Shown piece after piece: positions 33,661 to 44,316 of a stretch of 64,000 nt of DNA (its first letter is position 1; each line of letters opens with the position of its first letter). Below the pieces are notes generated by a model, which was not told the DNA's origin, made no database searches, and saw only the letters and a program-made list of their open reading frames with translations. The stretch comes from Haberlea rhodopensis (taxonomy: Eukaryota; Streptophyta; Magnoliopsida; Lamiales; Gesneriaceae). Position numbers and translations under genes: made by a program. The stretch is from positions 1,531,043 through 1,595,042 of the forward strand of contig CAJQUN010000042.1 of NCBI GenBank assembly GCA_907163345.1, written 5' to 3'.

Positions 33661-36128
33661 ATGGATAGTGGGAAGGAGGGAAAGTACGATAGCTACGTCG
33701 TGGTTCACAATATTGCGAAAAGGCACAACGTAGGGACACTAGCTCGCAGCGCCACTGCGTTTGGGGTGACAGAGATGATATTGGTTGGGCGTAGAGATTT
33801 CAATGCCTTTGGAAGTCACGGATCCACGTCACACCTCCGGTTCCGTCATTTCCAATCTCTATCACTGGCCCGCTCATTCCTCAAGGTCCTCTCATGCTTC
33901 CATTAGAATTTCTATATTTGTTTGTTAACATGTCATCCAAAGCATATTTATGCTCTGATTTTTTTTCTGAAGCCTTAACCAATGAAAATAATTACTTTTT
34001 TCCTCCTGTTCATTTGCACAAGGTGGGTTTTGGGCCATGAATTCGTTTTCTGATTGTAAATTTTTTTTGCCAAATTATGCATTCTTGATTTGTATCATTG
34101 ATGTCAAGCTGCCACGCCGAATTGGGCCTTCAGAGTTCCTGAGGGCATCTCAATTCAAAGACCGCCTAAAACTGGATGTTAAAAACTTGTGATTTTGTCA
34201 AAGTTCCTTTTAACCGTTAGATGAAACTCATATAGCAATGTCAATGTTTAATTCAATTTTTTTCTGTTATGGAACCTAGTGTTCGCGTTTGCTCGGGACA
34301 AATAAAAATTGTACTTTAAAGTTGTGCACTTTGAAAGGATATTTCACCTTTTGGGTTCTTTTTCATATTTCATACTGCAATTTCATTGTGTGCGGAAGTG
34401 TAATTTGAAATTTTAGTTGTGTGATTTGTCATTTTTGTAGTAAATGCTGATTTTGATTGCTCAAAAGTCGCTAAGTGAATTCTTTGTTTAAAAGATTTGT
34501 TCCTGCATGTTTTTGTATAGAAACAGTATTTCGATTCTTACTGTAGCGATTCAATCACTGTTGTATATTACATTAGTTCATGAAGAGCGCTATTAGTCTA
34601 ATCTTGAATATAAGTTTTTATATTCTTGTTCAATTGTGAGTGTTTAGTGTTATCTGCCTTCAATGTACGAATTCGAGTTATTGGGTTATTTCCAGAGTTG
34701 ACTGACTAAATAATTTTTTAATGGAATAGGAAAGGGACTGTGATATATGTGGTGTGGAGATAACAGATAATGCTGTGGCAGTGAATGAGCATCCTTTCAG
34801 AAAGAGCACTGCTTTTCTACTGGGCAATGAGGTGGGATACTGATAAGAATTCCCTTTTCAAAATCATAAATTTTAGAGAATGTTGCAACCACAAATTTCT
34901 TACAAAATTATCAACAAAGGAAACAGAAGATAGAGTGAAAGAAACTGAAATATAATTGCAAAAGATGAAATATCTATCCCAGAGGTCAACCTCTGTACAA
35001 AGAGATGCTCTCTTTTTACCCTAGCTATTGCTAATAACCTCAACTCACCCACTTTCCACCATCCCCTTCACGCTTTCTTCCACCTTGCCTGTATGGGCTT
35101 TTTCCTATTGCTTCCAGAAGACTCTTGATAAACATAATATAAACTTCCTAAAAGTGTGATTTTGCATGTGCACGTAGTATAAACTAGAGAATACACTTCT
35201 TCTCAGCTATCTTCTTCTTTTTCTGGTAAAACTACCTTTGGTCCTTAATCTTGTTTACTATTATAAATCCTCAAGTGTCTCATTTTTAACAGGGAACTGG
35301 GCTTTCTGATAAGGAATGTGAGATATGCGACTTTTTTATTTATATTCCACAATATGGAGGTGGCACTGCTTCATTAAATGTTACTGTCGCAGCTTCTATT
35401 GTTCTGCATCATTTTGGAGGTATGAGATTACCATGGTTGTTAAATTCTTATGCATCACACCAACTTTGAATTAGGGTCATAGCACTTTCATCCTGATTGA
35501 TGATGCCTAGAAAAGGGATTCACTTTTCTAAAAAAAAATATATCTTTGTTATATTTCTTACTTTTTACTCTGCCAATTCATTTGGTGAGACTTTGTTGTT
35601 TTTGTAATGGGTGCATGACTCATAAATCATCTAGGACTGGCTTTCTATACATCCAAGATAACGACCTTTGATATTCTGAATAATGGGGCTTAGACTAACG
35701 CAACATGTGTAAAACAATTTGCTCTGAAAGGGTTCAAAATTAAGCTCTATGAAGTTTAATTTTTTCAACGCTCTGATGCTATAATTGTGATGATTTTATT
35801 TGATTTTTCTTGACAACCTTTTCCTTACTCATTAAATTAAGAACCCATCACTTCTGGATAAGAAAACCATTGAAATTTTTTGAAGCATTGTTTATGGAAA
35901 AATGTTTCAGTTTGGACAGGATTCTCTGAGAGAACCCGTGAAGGCAGTAAATTTATTGTTGCTGAGAAGCCTTTTAAACAAATGAAGCAAAATTTCTGCG
36001 GTGAAACGGCAGAATCTGTTGCTGAGGAGCGAAAACTAAGGAAAGAAAATTATTCGAATGGCTTCTTTGACCAGAATATAAAAGATGAAGCACCTTCCAG
36101 TCTTTTGGATGCATTGTTTGGTTCATAG
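33661..36128 (+). CDS. tRNA/rRNA 2'-O-methyltransferase, SpoU family
   Basis: Four exons, 33661-33885, 34730-34831, 35293-35419 and 35911-36128, splice in consistent phases (GT/AG throughout; first donor GTCCTC is weak) to give 223 residues. The SpoU/TrmH knotted methyltransferase motifs are all present: motif 1 NIAKRHNVGTLARSA (about residues 17-31), motif 2 FLLGNEGTGLSDKE spanning exons 2 and 3, and motif 3 IPQYGGGTASLNVTVAAS. The enzyme would transfer a methyl group from S-adenosylmethionine to ribose 2'-OH of an RNA. The target is not predictable here. The C-terminal tail is charged and ends LLDALFGS. The start is the first ATG after a GCC-rich leader. No lesion was seen. Intron 2 contains unassigned AT-rich sequence. 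Confidence 0.92.
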
Positions 36129-37946
36129 TAGAGGAAAGGCAAACTTGGAACTGTAATTTGGTGGCGGTCTGGGATTTATGCCAGTATCTTGCCATTGTTT
36201 AAGGAACTGAAGAGGCACAGAAGTCTCTGCAGAAGCTTTTGTTTATCATCCGAAGAAAGCTTGTGTATTTTAGTTGAGAATCCAGGGGAATTCCATCGGT
36301 CAATGAAATGATTCGATCAAATCGATTGTGTCTTATGCACTTTGGAGTATGATTAGGCAATTCGATGATGTCCAAGAGAACATGAGAATTGGTTTAAAGG
36401 TAAAATGGTGTTAACCTTGTAACTTTGGTCATTGTGTTGGGAACTTGAAAATTTGCTGGAGAGCTGGCTTATTGTGTGACTGTTGATTAGGTTGTAACAT
36501 ATGAGTTTCTTTATTTGAAGTTGTCATAGTTTGACCTCTGTTCTTAGAACCTAATACATTTTTATATTCTTTTATCAGGAGAAGTTAAGATTCTTGGTTC
36601 AACAACTTCCCGCGTGTTACCATTATCTGATCATTGCCTCATGATTGCATCTATTCTGTCGCCATTCTGATCCCTCATTTTCACGTAAATGCGCATTTCC
36701 AATCTCCTTTTCGACTTCTTCACATTATTGGGACCAAATAGAGTAAGAACCTCTGGCTTCTTGTAGTTTCCCATTTCAAACCAACAGTTGGCAATCTCCA
36801 AAGCATGTAGATGGAATGGAGTCAAAACCATTTCCCAGTTGCTTTTGTTCGCAAGCAGCTCTCGTAATTTTATTTTGGTTCGGATAGTCATCGAGCTTTT
36901 CGACCTTGAGTTATAATATTTACTCTCAAATGTTTATTTTTCTATGAACATTTTGATAAACATTTTGTTTCGACAATTGAAGTTAAAAATATTGAAAGGT
37001 GCTTTCATTATATACAGTCCAAATTCAGGTGAATGCTTGAAACATCCGAGCTTGTCCAGTTTGTGTAACTCGAAATGCTATTAAGTCAAGATCGAACCCA
37101 AATTCATAGTTTGAAAAGGTTCAACTGAGATCAAATTTTAAGTTGAGCTCGATTTTGTTCTGCACCATGTTATACCAGGAATGTTGCTCTGGGTGTTTAC
37201 GCTTAATGTAAACCTTAGATCACGTGAAATACAAACTTATGGCATTCCACAGTGATTTAAGGGCTACGGTTAGGTATCAAAATTCTATGATAGACATGTT
37301 CCCCAATATTTACATACAAACTAAAATGGTGAAAAGTATGCCTCTCATACATCTTTCAATAAAATATTGACTAGGATTCCAAAGAAGTTTAACCTTTAAA
37401 AAAGAAAAAAAGGAAGATAAAGAAAGAAAGGTATCCACCAATGTTTCTTTTTGAAATATGGACATTTTGCATGAACCCTTTAACTCTTCAAAATATCCAT
37501 CAATTTATTGATCCTAATTCATGGACAATATGCATTTGGTGCAATTTGAACACAGAAATTATTGACGGCACTGATGGATTGATCTCAAATTCAGAGATTA
37601 ATTCCACATTGATACTATAGGGTTGGCTAGTCATTGAAAACTTGCTTCTTTTCTATGTTGCATATTCTTGATTCCAACTGGAGTAACATAAAGTCGTGTT
37701 TCACAGGTGGGAGTTGTTGGCATGCATAGTCGTCATGAGAAAAAGTTGAATAATAAAAGCCTCAATTTGTCAACCCCTAACTCAGTTTTTTGGAGCAGTT
37801 GAGATTGTTCTTTTGTCAGTATATCCACTCTTCTATGACAATTTCACCATTGTCCATTATCAAAACCTACCTCTTGATATCGAATTCTTGACATATTCCA
37901 TTAGTTTCCACCAAGAAAGAGCTAAAAGATTCCTTCATCTGTGACC
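36129..37946. other. 3' UTR and intergenic region, one minus-strand ORF of unknown nature
   Basis: After the SpoU stop there is an untranslated trailer. At 36631-36891 the minus strand encodes 86 residues (KKSKRRLEMRIYVKMRDQNG, NCWFEMGNYKKPEVL) with a protein-like composition but no flanking exons that I could join; it may be a decayed exon. The rest up to the next start codon is AT-rich with no gene. Confidence 0.35.
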
Positions 37947-40301
37947 ATGCAATCAGGAAAATTTTCTAAACCTTCATGTAGCAAAGAGTTAACTTACATG
38001 CTGTATGTTCTCAGCAGGAGGCTTAAGCGCTTCTGGTCGAAAATAAGGTGGATCATATGGCGACATCCAAGGCCTAAACTTGTGATCAGAAGGCTAGGCA
38101 AGTTTAGCTCGAATAGGAAGCGAAGAGAAAAAACAGATACAACTAAATCTGTAATCCATCAAAATCCTCAAAGGCCTATTCGTCTTACTTCTTTCAATGC
38201 TGCTTTGTTCTCTCTTGCTCCAGCTGTTCCAAAGACTGAAAAATCAGTTAATTTCATTCATGGAGAGAAGATTGATAAGCCAGTAAGTCCTGCAAGAATT
38301 CATCCAAGAGGGATACTCAAACAATCCCCAATTCATCCCATATCAAATGGAATATCAGGAAACATTCCCGAAGAGAATAAGCTTATTAAATCAAAGTCAA
38401 AGGTTTCGATAAACTTACCAGAGAATGAGATTTCTTTAGCACAAAATAAGGTTCTCAACGTCATGGACGATTCTTCATTTAGTTTTAATAACAGCCTAGC
38501 TGCAATGAGGTCACCTATATGCTTCCCTGCAAGCATGCCTCATTGGTTGAATGATGCAATGTGTGGAAATAGAACCATTTTCGACGTGCTTAAAGAAGTT
38601 GATGCCGATATTTTGGCTTTACAAGATGTGAAGGCTGATGAAGGAAATGATATGAGGCCGTTATCTGATTTGGCTCGTGCTTTGGGGATGAATTACGTGT
38701 TCGCTGAGAGCTGGGCTCCTGAGTATGGCAATGCTGTTCTGTCAAAATGGCCTATAAAGAGGTGGAAAGTTCAGAGAATCTATGATGACCAAGATTTCAG
38801 GTTTTTTTAACTTTTCAAGATTTATGCATCATTTGCTTGAAAAATTGAAGCTCATTACTACTATAAGTTCATAACTTATCGAAAATTCGTGTCTTGATAC
38901 CAAAGCTGTCATTTTTTTCCTTTTTCTTGAATATAGAAGTGCATTTTTATATTTATTGGGAATCCTCTGTGAGACTGTGACAGCCTGTGACACATACCAA
39001 TCAAAAAGTTGTGTCTGGGTTGTTGAGTCTAAGAGATCTGAGTTATACCATTACTGCAAGTCGAAGCTTTTGATAGTTCAGCAATATCATAACATAAACG
39101 CGACGACATAGTATAGTACGGCCAAATGAGATTAACAATATTAGAAACTTACATGATAAGAAAGACTTGCCATTTATAGACTAATGCATATTCATGTTTG
39201 ATGTAGGAATGTGGTGAAGGCAACTATTGATGTACCCTGGACAGGGGAGCTAAATGTTTACTGCACACAACTAGATCACTTGGACGAAAACTGGAGGATG
39301 AAGCAAATAAATGCAATAATACAATCGAACGAGCAACCCCATGTATTGGTTGGAGGACTCAACTCTCTTGACGCATCAGATTATTCAGTACAAAGATGGA
39401 CTGACATTGTTAAGGTAGAAATCGAAGTTTATACAATTTAAGATTCGTTTCCAATATTAACTCTATCATTTAGATTGAATTATCGTCTCATCCAAAAACA
39501 CGAGCTCGTATACAGATTGAACAATTTATCATTTAGTCTCTAATACTTCCCCCTCATTTATGGGCTGATTCATCAAGTATATATTTTCGTGTGGGTGGAG
39601 TTGTTTATGAGTTTTGAACCCAGAACCTGGCATTAGCAGAAGCTCTGATACCATGTTGAATTGCCTTTAAAAGCAAAAATGGACGTGAGAATCGCTTCAG
39701 ATAAGTAGATAAGAATCGAAGGATATGCATTTGGTGATCTTTCTTTTACGCCGACTCCTCTTCTTGTTCTATTGATCTTAAAGAGATTGAACAATTTATT
39801 GTTTATTCCCTAACAATTTACAAGTGAATCCATATAATTTCTTGATTTGGAATATTTCAACAGTACTATGAAGAAATGGGAAAACCAACTCCAAAAGTAG
39901 AGGTAACCAATTTCTTGAAGGACAGAGAATATACAGATGCCAAGAATTTCCCAGGGGAATGTGAACCAGTAGTCATCATCGCTAAAGGCCAAAGTACTTA
40001 AAAATTTCTCTCTTTCTACAACATTTTATCTTTAGTTACACTAAAATTTTCATCAAATATTTTTTTTTTGTTTGAAGCAGATGTACAAGGGACTTGCAAG
40101 TATGGTACTCGGGTCGATTACATATTGGGATCAAAATGCTTGCCTTACATGTTCGTACCTGGATCATATTCTGTGATTTCATCCAAAGGAACTTCAGATC
40201 ATCACATAGTTAAAGTTGATATCATGAAAGTTGAAGATTCTGCCACAAAGATGAAGAAAAGTCAGAAGAAACTTAAAACAAGGAGCTGTAGGAATAACTA
40301 A
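37947..40301 (+). CDS. Endonuclease/exonuclease/phosphatase-fold (DNase I-like) family protein
   Basis: Four exons, 37947-38800, 39207-39414, 39864-39993 and 40081-40301, join in phase to 470 residues. The ATG at 37947 is the first after an in-frame stop at 37923. The N-terminal 60 residues are basic with an aromatic stretch (YMLYVLSRRLKRFWSKIRWI) that could be an anchor or targeting signal. A variable linker follows, then the catalytic fold: ALQDVKADE (near residue 224), AESWAPEYGNAVLSKWP (about 254), YCTQLDHLDENWR (about 299), GGLNSLD (about 333) and the C-terminal GTSDHH (about 434). The usual GD[FL]N metal-site motif reads GGLN, which seems shared by this plant subfamily, so activity is uncertain. 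Introns 1-3 have GT/AG ends. Intron 2 holds a TRIM-like element. Confidence 0.9.
39510..39815 (-). mobile_element. TRIM-like miniature LTR retrotransposon in intron 2, one LTR truncated
   Basis: On the minus strand a 162-bp LTR (39815-39654) begins TGTTAGGGAATAAAC and ends TTCAACA. It is directly followed by the primer site TGGTATCAGAGC (39653-39642), about 80 bp of interior, and a polypurine tract TAAATGAGGGGGAAG (39560-39546). A second LTR copy then starts (TATTAGAGACTAAATGATAAATTG, shown here only by its first part 39545-39510) and is lost after about 35 bp. Tiny size, paired PBS and PPT, and no ORF define a terminal-repeat retrotransposon in miniature. Confidence 0.72.
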
Positions 40302-41066
40302 GTCTTGTTATTCAAGGGGCATATAGAAATAACCCCCTTAGGATTATGCTTTTCGTATCCATATTCTGTTGGAGTTTTAAAAAATTAATTGAATTCTTGC
40401 AGGTTACGTTGTACCGATGCCTATAGTTTAGCACGAGTTTCAAATTTTATGGTTGTTCGGCCTTAATGATAGGATGTCAATCTCATCGAGAGTTTATTCT
40501 ACATTACCTTAAAGATTATAATATTTGAATAATAATAAAATAAGTATTTTAAAAAAATTATAATAGTGACAACACAAATTGGGCGGACCCAGAAAAAAAG
40601 TTTTGATAGACGAATTTTTTTTATATAATACTGAAGGTTGCAAATAATGGGGAAAAAAATTTGGAATGGTGTTTCCGCCGCTGAACACAAACTCATACTC
40701 TAGAGCTATGGTGGGCTAGGGGGAAAGTTGATATATTTTTTTGGGGAAATTGCAAGGAAGTGCTCTTTTGGGAAACTTTAATCACTTTAGTCTTGGGAAA
40801 AAACTTTAGTGCAAGAAAATCCAAGTTGGAGAAACTTCTATTCAAATAGGTCCAATTTTCAAATTTGCAAATCAATTGGGTTTTTTATTTGACTCTTTTA
40901 CCCTTCAATGGTTAGGTGAGATTGCATTCTATTCCGTAGGTTTTTGTTTAGCTTACAAAATGGTCTCTATATAATATGTCAGTATCTTTTATATCCTTAT
41001 ATTTGTAAAAAATTGGCATTTAATATCTTCTTTTGACAAGTCTCCGTTTTTCCGATCCTTGGCACA
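40302..41066. other. Intergenic DNA before the pararetrovirus
   Basis: 3' UTR of the EEP-fold gene followed by AT-rich sequence. No gene, LTR or promoter could be recognised. The left virus-host junction is placed at about 41067. Confidence 0.5.
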
Positions 41067-41069
41067 AAA

Positions 41070-41082
41070 TGGTATCAGAGCC
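41070..41082 (+). other. Pararetrovirus minus-strand primer site (Met tRNA)
   Basis: TGGTATCAGAGCC is complementary to initiator Met tRNA. It lies 80 bp before ORF1, as expected downstream of a pregenomic RNA leader. Confidence 0.85.
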
Positions 41083-41162
41083 TAGGTTTATTCTGGAAAT
41101 ACTATGATAATATCTTGAATATTAATTTGTAACCTATACGGAGGAGACGATTCAAGAAAAAT

Positions 41163-41480
41163 ATGGACCCGAACGTTTGTTTGAAGTGTCATTCTTATAG
41201 GTGGTATTTCCAGAAATTGGAAAAACTAAATCAAAAGCATATGGCAGAAGCTCAACGTTTCAGCCATAAGTGGAAACAATTACGAGGAACAGGTTTATGG
41301 ACTCCAGGCATAAATCATTACAAGAAATTGGAAAGGATGGCTAAGAGGCTTCATCAAGTGAACCTCAAACTTCAGTTCCAGTTAGCCGAACTTCAGGAGG
41401 ACGATCATCCTGAACACGAGGACGTTGTACCAGACCCCAATGATCCAACAGGGTCCGGACCGGATGACTATGATGGGTGA
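41163..41480 (+). CDS. Pararetrovirus ORF1, small protein of unknown function
   Basis: 105 residues. It starts MDPNVCLKCHSY, with a CxxC pair, continues as basic amphipathic helices (KLERMAKRLHQVNLKLQFQL) and ends in an acidic tail. Position as first ORF after the primer site matches ORF1 of bacilliform caulimovirids, whose role is poorly known. The stop TGA (41478-41480) overlaps candidate starts of ORF2. No break is visible, but similarity to a known family was not recognised. Confidence 0.6.
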   Translation: MDPNVCLKCHSYRWYFQKLEKLNQKHMAEAQRFSHKWKQLRGTGLWTPGINHYKKLERMAKRLHQVNLKLQFQLAELQEDDHPEHEDVVPDPNDPTGSGPDDYDG

Positions 41481-41862
41481 GCCAACCTTTCGAGAAATCG
41501 AGCCAGATTCTTCTAAGATTTCCCAAGATCTTAGAGAGATCCAGAAGACAGTGCAGCATTATGGATACCTTCAATACCATGTCCCTGCACAAATCCATCA
41601 GATCCAGAGTCAGATGGAGACCATGATTAAACATCAGAAGGAGATTCTTGAAAACCTTCAAGATGTTCAATCCCGAGTAAAGGAATTGGAGTCGAGGCCC
41701 AGTCCTACAGGAAGAAGAAACGGAGGATGGTTGCCACCATCTTACGGAACAGAACCCCTTTTACACCAAAAAGGGAAAGCAGAGGAGGTCCGACGGCCTA
41801 TGACGGAGACTGAAAAAATGATTGCAGTCCTACGAGGAGAACCATTACATCCCACAAAGTAA
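41464..41862 (+). CDS. Pararetrovirus ORF2, coiled-coil virion-associated-like protein
   Basis: About 132 residues from the ATG at 41464 (alternatives at 41440, 41470 and 41473), overlapping the end of ORF1. A central heptad-like region (ISQDLREIQKTVQHYGYL, then MIKHQKEILENLQDVQSR) is followed by a basic, Pro/Gly-rich C terminus (RPSPTGRRNGG). That plan, coiled coil plus basic tail, is that of virion-associated proteins of Caulimoviridae and badnavirus ORF2, which bind capsids and DNA. The stop TAA shares bases with the next ATG (TAATG, 41860-41864). Assignment is by architecture only. Confidence 0.55.
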   Translation: MTMMGEPTFREIEPDSSKISQDLREIQKTVQHYGYLQYHVPAQIHQIQSQMETMIKHQKEILENLQDVQSRVKELESRPSPTGRRNGGWLPPSYGTEPLLHQKGKAEEVRRPMTETEKMIAVLRGEPLHPTK

Positions 41863-43278
41863 TGGAAAGAATCAACCTGGAAGATCTTCATGATCTTGCT
41901 GATTCATTTGAGGGATTAAATCTCGTAGAAATCAAGACAGGAGAGCTTGTACAAAGACCTCCACCACAAGAGAGCTTCGGGTCACACAATCCACCCGAAG
42001 GAGACCAAAGTATTCCACACATGGATGATTTCACCTCAGCAACTTTGGATACCCCAGTTGGAACAAGGAACCGTTCCCAAAGGCCAGACATTCATCAGAC
42101 GCCCTACGGGAAATTACAGCTAGATCCAATCCATCCATATGGACTTATGCTCAACATGGATATTTAGGATTTCAAAAACAGAGAAATTCTTATTGATGAA
42201 TGGGCTTCAGCAATGAAAATAGCAGCAGGAACACTTGACTTAGGCAAAGAAGGATTCATTTTACTTCTAAAAATGAGTCTGGAACGATCAGTCAAGATTG
42301 CCTGGGATCTTGGAGACCCAGGAACCAAGGAAGAATTTTGGCCGGAGAGTCCCTAAAAGAGATCGTGGACAAAATGGCAAGATTCTTTAAAATCTGTTTC
42401 ATTGGAATAAGATATTTCGAAGGAATGGAGGAAGAGAAGGCTAAAAAATATAGACAAGCTCTAATTAGCCTGGAACTACAGGACATCTGCTATGTAGACG
42501 AATAAATCAAACTCTTTACAGAGTATCGATGGAAGTCAAAGATAGCGGAAAACGATGCAGCAGAGCTGTTCTTTGCCAAAATCCCGAGCCCATGGAGAGA
42601 AATGCTTATCCAGGAGTATACACCTCATGCAATCGAGACGGTGTCCAGGAGAATGTCATTTCTTAAAGTCAAGCTTGCGGAGTGGTGCTACCAAGTAAAG
42701 CTCCAAAAGAATTTCAAGAAGCTCAGAGGAATCAACAAAATGGCTCCTCTTTGTTGTACGGGAAATGATATCCCTACAATCATTGGGAACTACCCACAAA
42801 GGCGAAAGATGAAGAAGCACAAAAGTCATCCATATGCCCGAGGAGGTGGTTCAAGAAGAAGTAGGTCTTCATGGAGACCTAGAAAGTTCTGGTCAAAGCA
42901 GAAAGCCCGAAGCTACAGATCGGGCAAAGATCAGGACCAACAAGGAGTAGAATCTCGTCGACAGGTTCTAATCAAGCAAGTTCTAGCAGTGCACCAACAA
43001 AGAGAACTTTCAGACGCACACCTACCGGTGCAAATGAGAGTTTCAGAGATTGTAACTGCTGGACATGCGGAGCAAGATGACATATCTCTACAGATTGTCC
43101 AGAAAACCAAAGCCGAGGAATAAGACAGTTCGAGCATACTAAGGAATTTGAGGATGCTGTCTACTTTCAGGATTTGGTACATGCGTATCAATTTGAAGAT
43201 ATTCCCTCAGATGAAAGCATCTACGAATAAGAGATCTATTCTGAGGATGGAGGTGAATCTAGCTCAGAATCAGAGTGA
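41862..43278 (+). pseudogene. Pararetrovirus coat protein region with CCHC knuckle, broken
   Basis: Starts at ATG 41862 and begins with a disordered acidic/Pro-rich segment. It meets an in-frame TAG near 42165, shifts frame near 42340 (stop at about 42354 in the old frame), has TAA near 42503, and shifts again between about 42960 and 43050. Pieces read as a caulimovirid coat protein: a helical core (KIPSPWREMLIQEYTP, near 42580), an Arg/Lys/Ser-rich basic stretch (42800-42920) and a CCHC-type knuckle C-x2-C-x4-H-x4-C (43057-43098) that contains a TGA. It ends with an acidic tail, another TAA near 43227 and the terminal TGA at 43276. The tail overlaps the next ORF. Confidence 0.7.
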
Positions 43279-43813
43279 AGGAGAGTTCCTTCAGCACGTG
43301 ATTAGAGAAGAACCGTCGGGGTTTTTCTCGCATACCAATATTTCTCATAAAACCCATATGAGGATCATGAAAGAAGAGCCAAAGCTTCAAATGTATGATG
43401 GATTTACAATTGGAGCAATGGAAAAAGCCATGGATATTATTGGTCTTCGTAGCAGGAAGCATCAGATTATCCATAGGGTGACAACAGGTGAATTTGCAAT
43501 CCCAATGGAATTCACGGGAAACCAAATTGAGATGCAGTTAATCCCCTACAGAGAAATCCAGGAGATTAAGAACAAGGTCAAAATAGAGGTTGCTAATACA
43601 CTCTCATGGATTCATATCGGAGCCATAAGAGTTATCATCAAAGCAACATTCAAGGAAGGAATTGATTCGCCCCTCAATCTTGCAATCTTTGACAAGAGAA
43701 TCCCAGAACAGCTTATTCTAGGGATTGAATTTCTCGAGGAACATAAACCTTGGGAAAGATTGCAAGATGGAATGAAATTCACGGTCGACGGAAGAAGATA
43801 CCGAATCAGATGA
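43247..43813 (+). CDS. Pararetrovirus 30K movement-protein-like ORF
   Basis: From ATG 43247 to TGA 43813, 188 residues, uninterrupted. The C-terminal half has the strand pattern IHIGAIRVIIKATF, then GIDSPLNLAIFDKR with the Asp of the LxD-type motif of 30K movement proteins, then a further predicted strand (MKFTVDGRRYRI). Such proteins enlarge plasmodesmata. The protein is shorter than the usual roughly 300 residues and lies after the coat protein, whereas in known members movement protein is upstream. The start overlaps the coat-protein end by 32 nt and the stop overlaps the protease ATG (ATGA). Assignment is moderate; it could be an unrecognised domain. Confidence 0.5.
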   Translation: MEVNLAQNQSEGEFLQHVIREEPSGFFSHTNISHKTHMRIMKEEPKLQMYDGFTIGAMEKAMDIIGLRSRKHQIIHRVTTGEFAIPMEFTGNQIEMQLIPYREIQEIKNKVKIEVANTLSWIHIGAIRVIIKATFKEGIDSPLNLAIFDKRIPEQLILGIEFLEEHKPWERLQDGMKFTVDGRRYRIR

Positions 43814-44316
43814 CCACCAGTCCATTCTCCATATACATCTCCGTCGGGATGTTATATGAAAAATATCGGGCAGAATATTTTGCAGCCTACATTGACTCAG
43901 GAGCTGGAATATGCACTGCCAGGCGAGAAATCTTCCCCAAAGAAGTTGGTGAGAAATTACTAGCCATTGCCGGAAGAGACTTTTCCAAACAGATCCTTAT
44001 TCTTAATGAAGGAGTCCGGGGAGCGAAAATAATTATCGGAGGAGTAGGCGGTACCCCATGGTACAAAGTCAAAACTCCACCTATATATTTCCATGATACA
44101 GGTGCGGATATGCTGTTAGGAAACAATTTCCTACAGACGTTCAAGACATTCACTCAGGAGAATGAAACAAGAAGACTTATTTTCACAACTCTGTGTGATC
44201 ATAAGATTATGGTACAGCGATTACGAGAGGCGTTTCACAGAAAATTCCCTATTCGTTTTCGCAACAAGCGTGGTGATGAAGGAATGATGAAGGAAAACTT
44301 CGACATCCAAAGATGA
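43810..44316 (+). CDS. Pararetrovirus aspartic protease ORF
   Basis: 168 residues from the ATG at 43810 (ATGA overlap with the previous stop) to TGA 44316, uninterrupted. Active-site motif YIDSGAGICTAR at about residues 31-42, and the second conserved strand GADMLLGNNFL (about 98-108) of retropepsins. It would process virion or polymerase precursors. The TGA again overlaps the next ATG (44313-44316). In characterised Caulimoviridae the protease is fused to RT; here it ends before it, unless a frameshift or decay explains the break. Confidence 0.75.
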   Translation: MTTSPFSIYISVGMLYEKYRAEYFAAYIDSGAGICTARREIFPKEVGEKLLAIAGRDFSKQILILNEGVRGAKIIIGGVGGTPWYKVKTPPIYFHDTGADMLLGNNFLQTFKTFTQENETRRLIFTTLCDHKIMVQRLREAFHRKFPIRFRNKRGDEGMMKENFDIQR

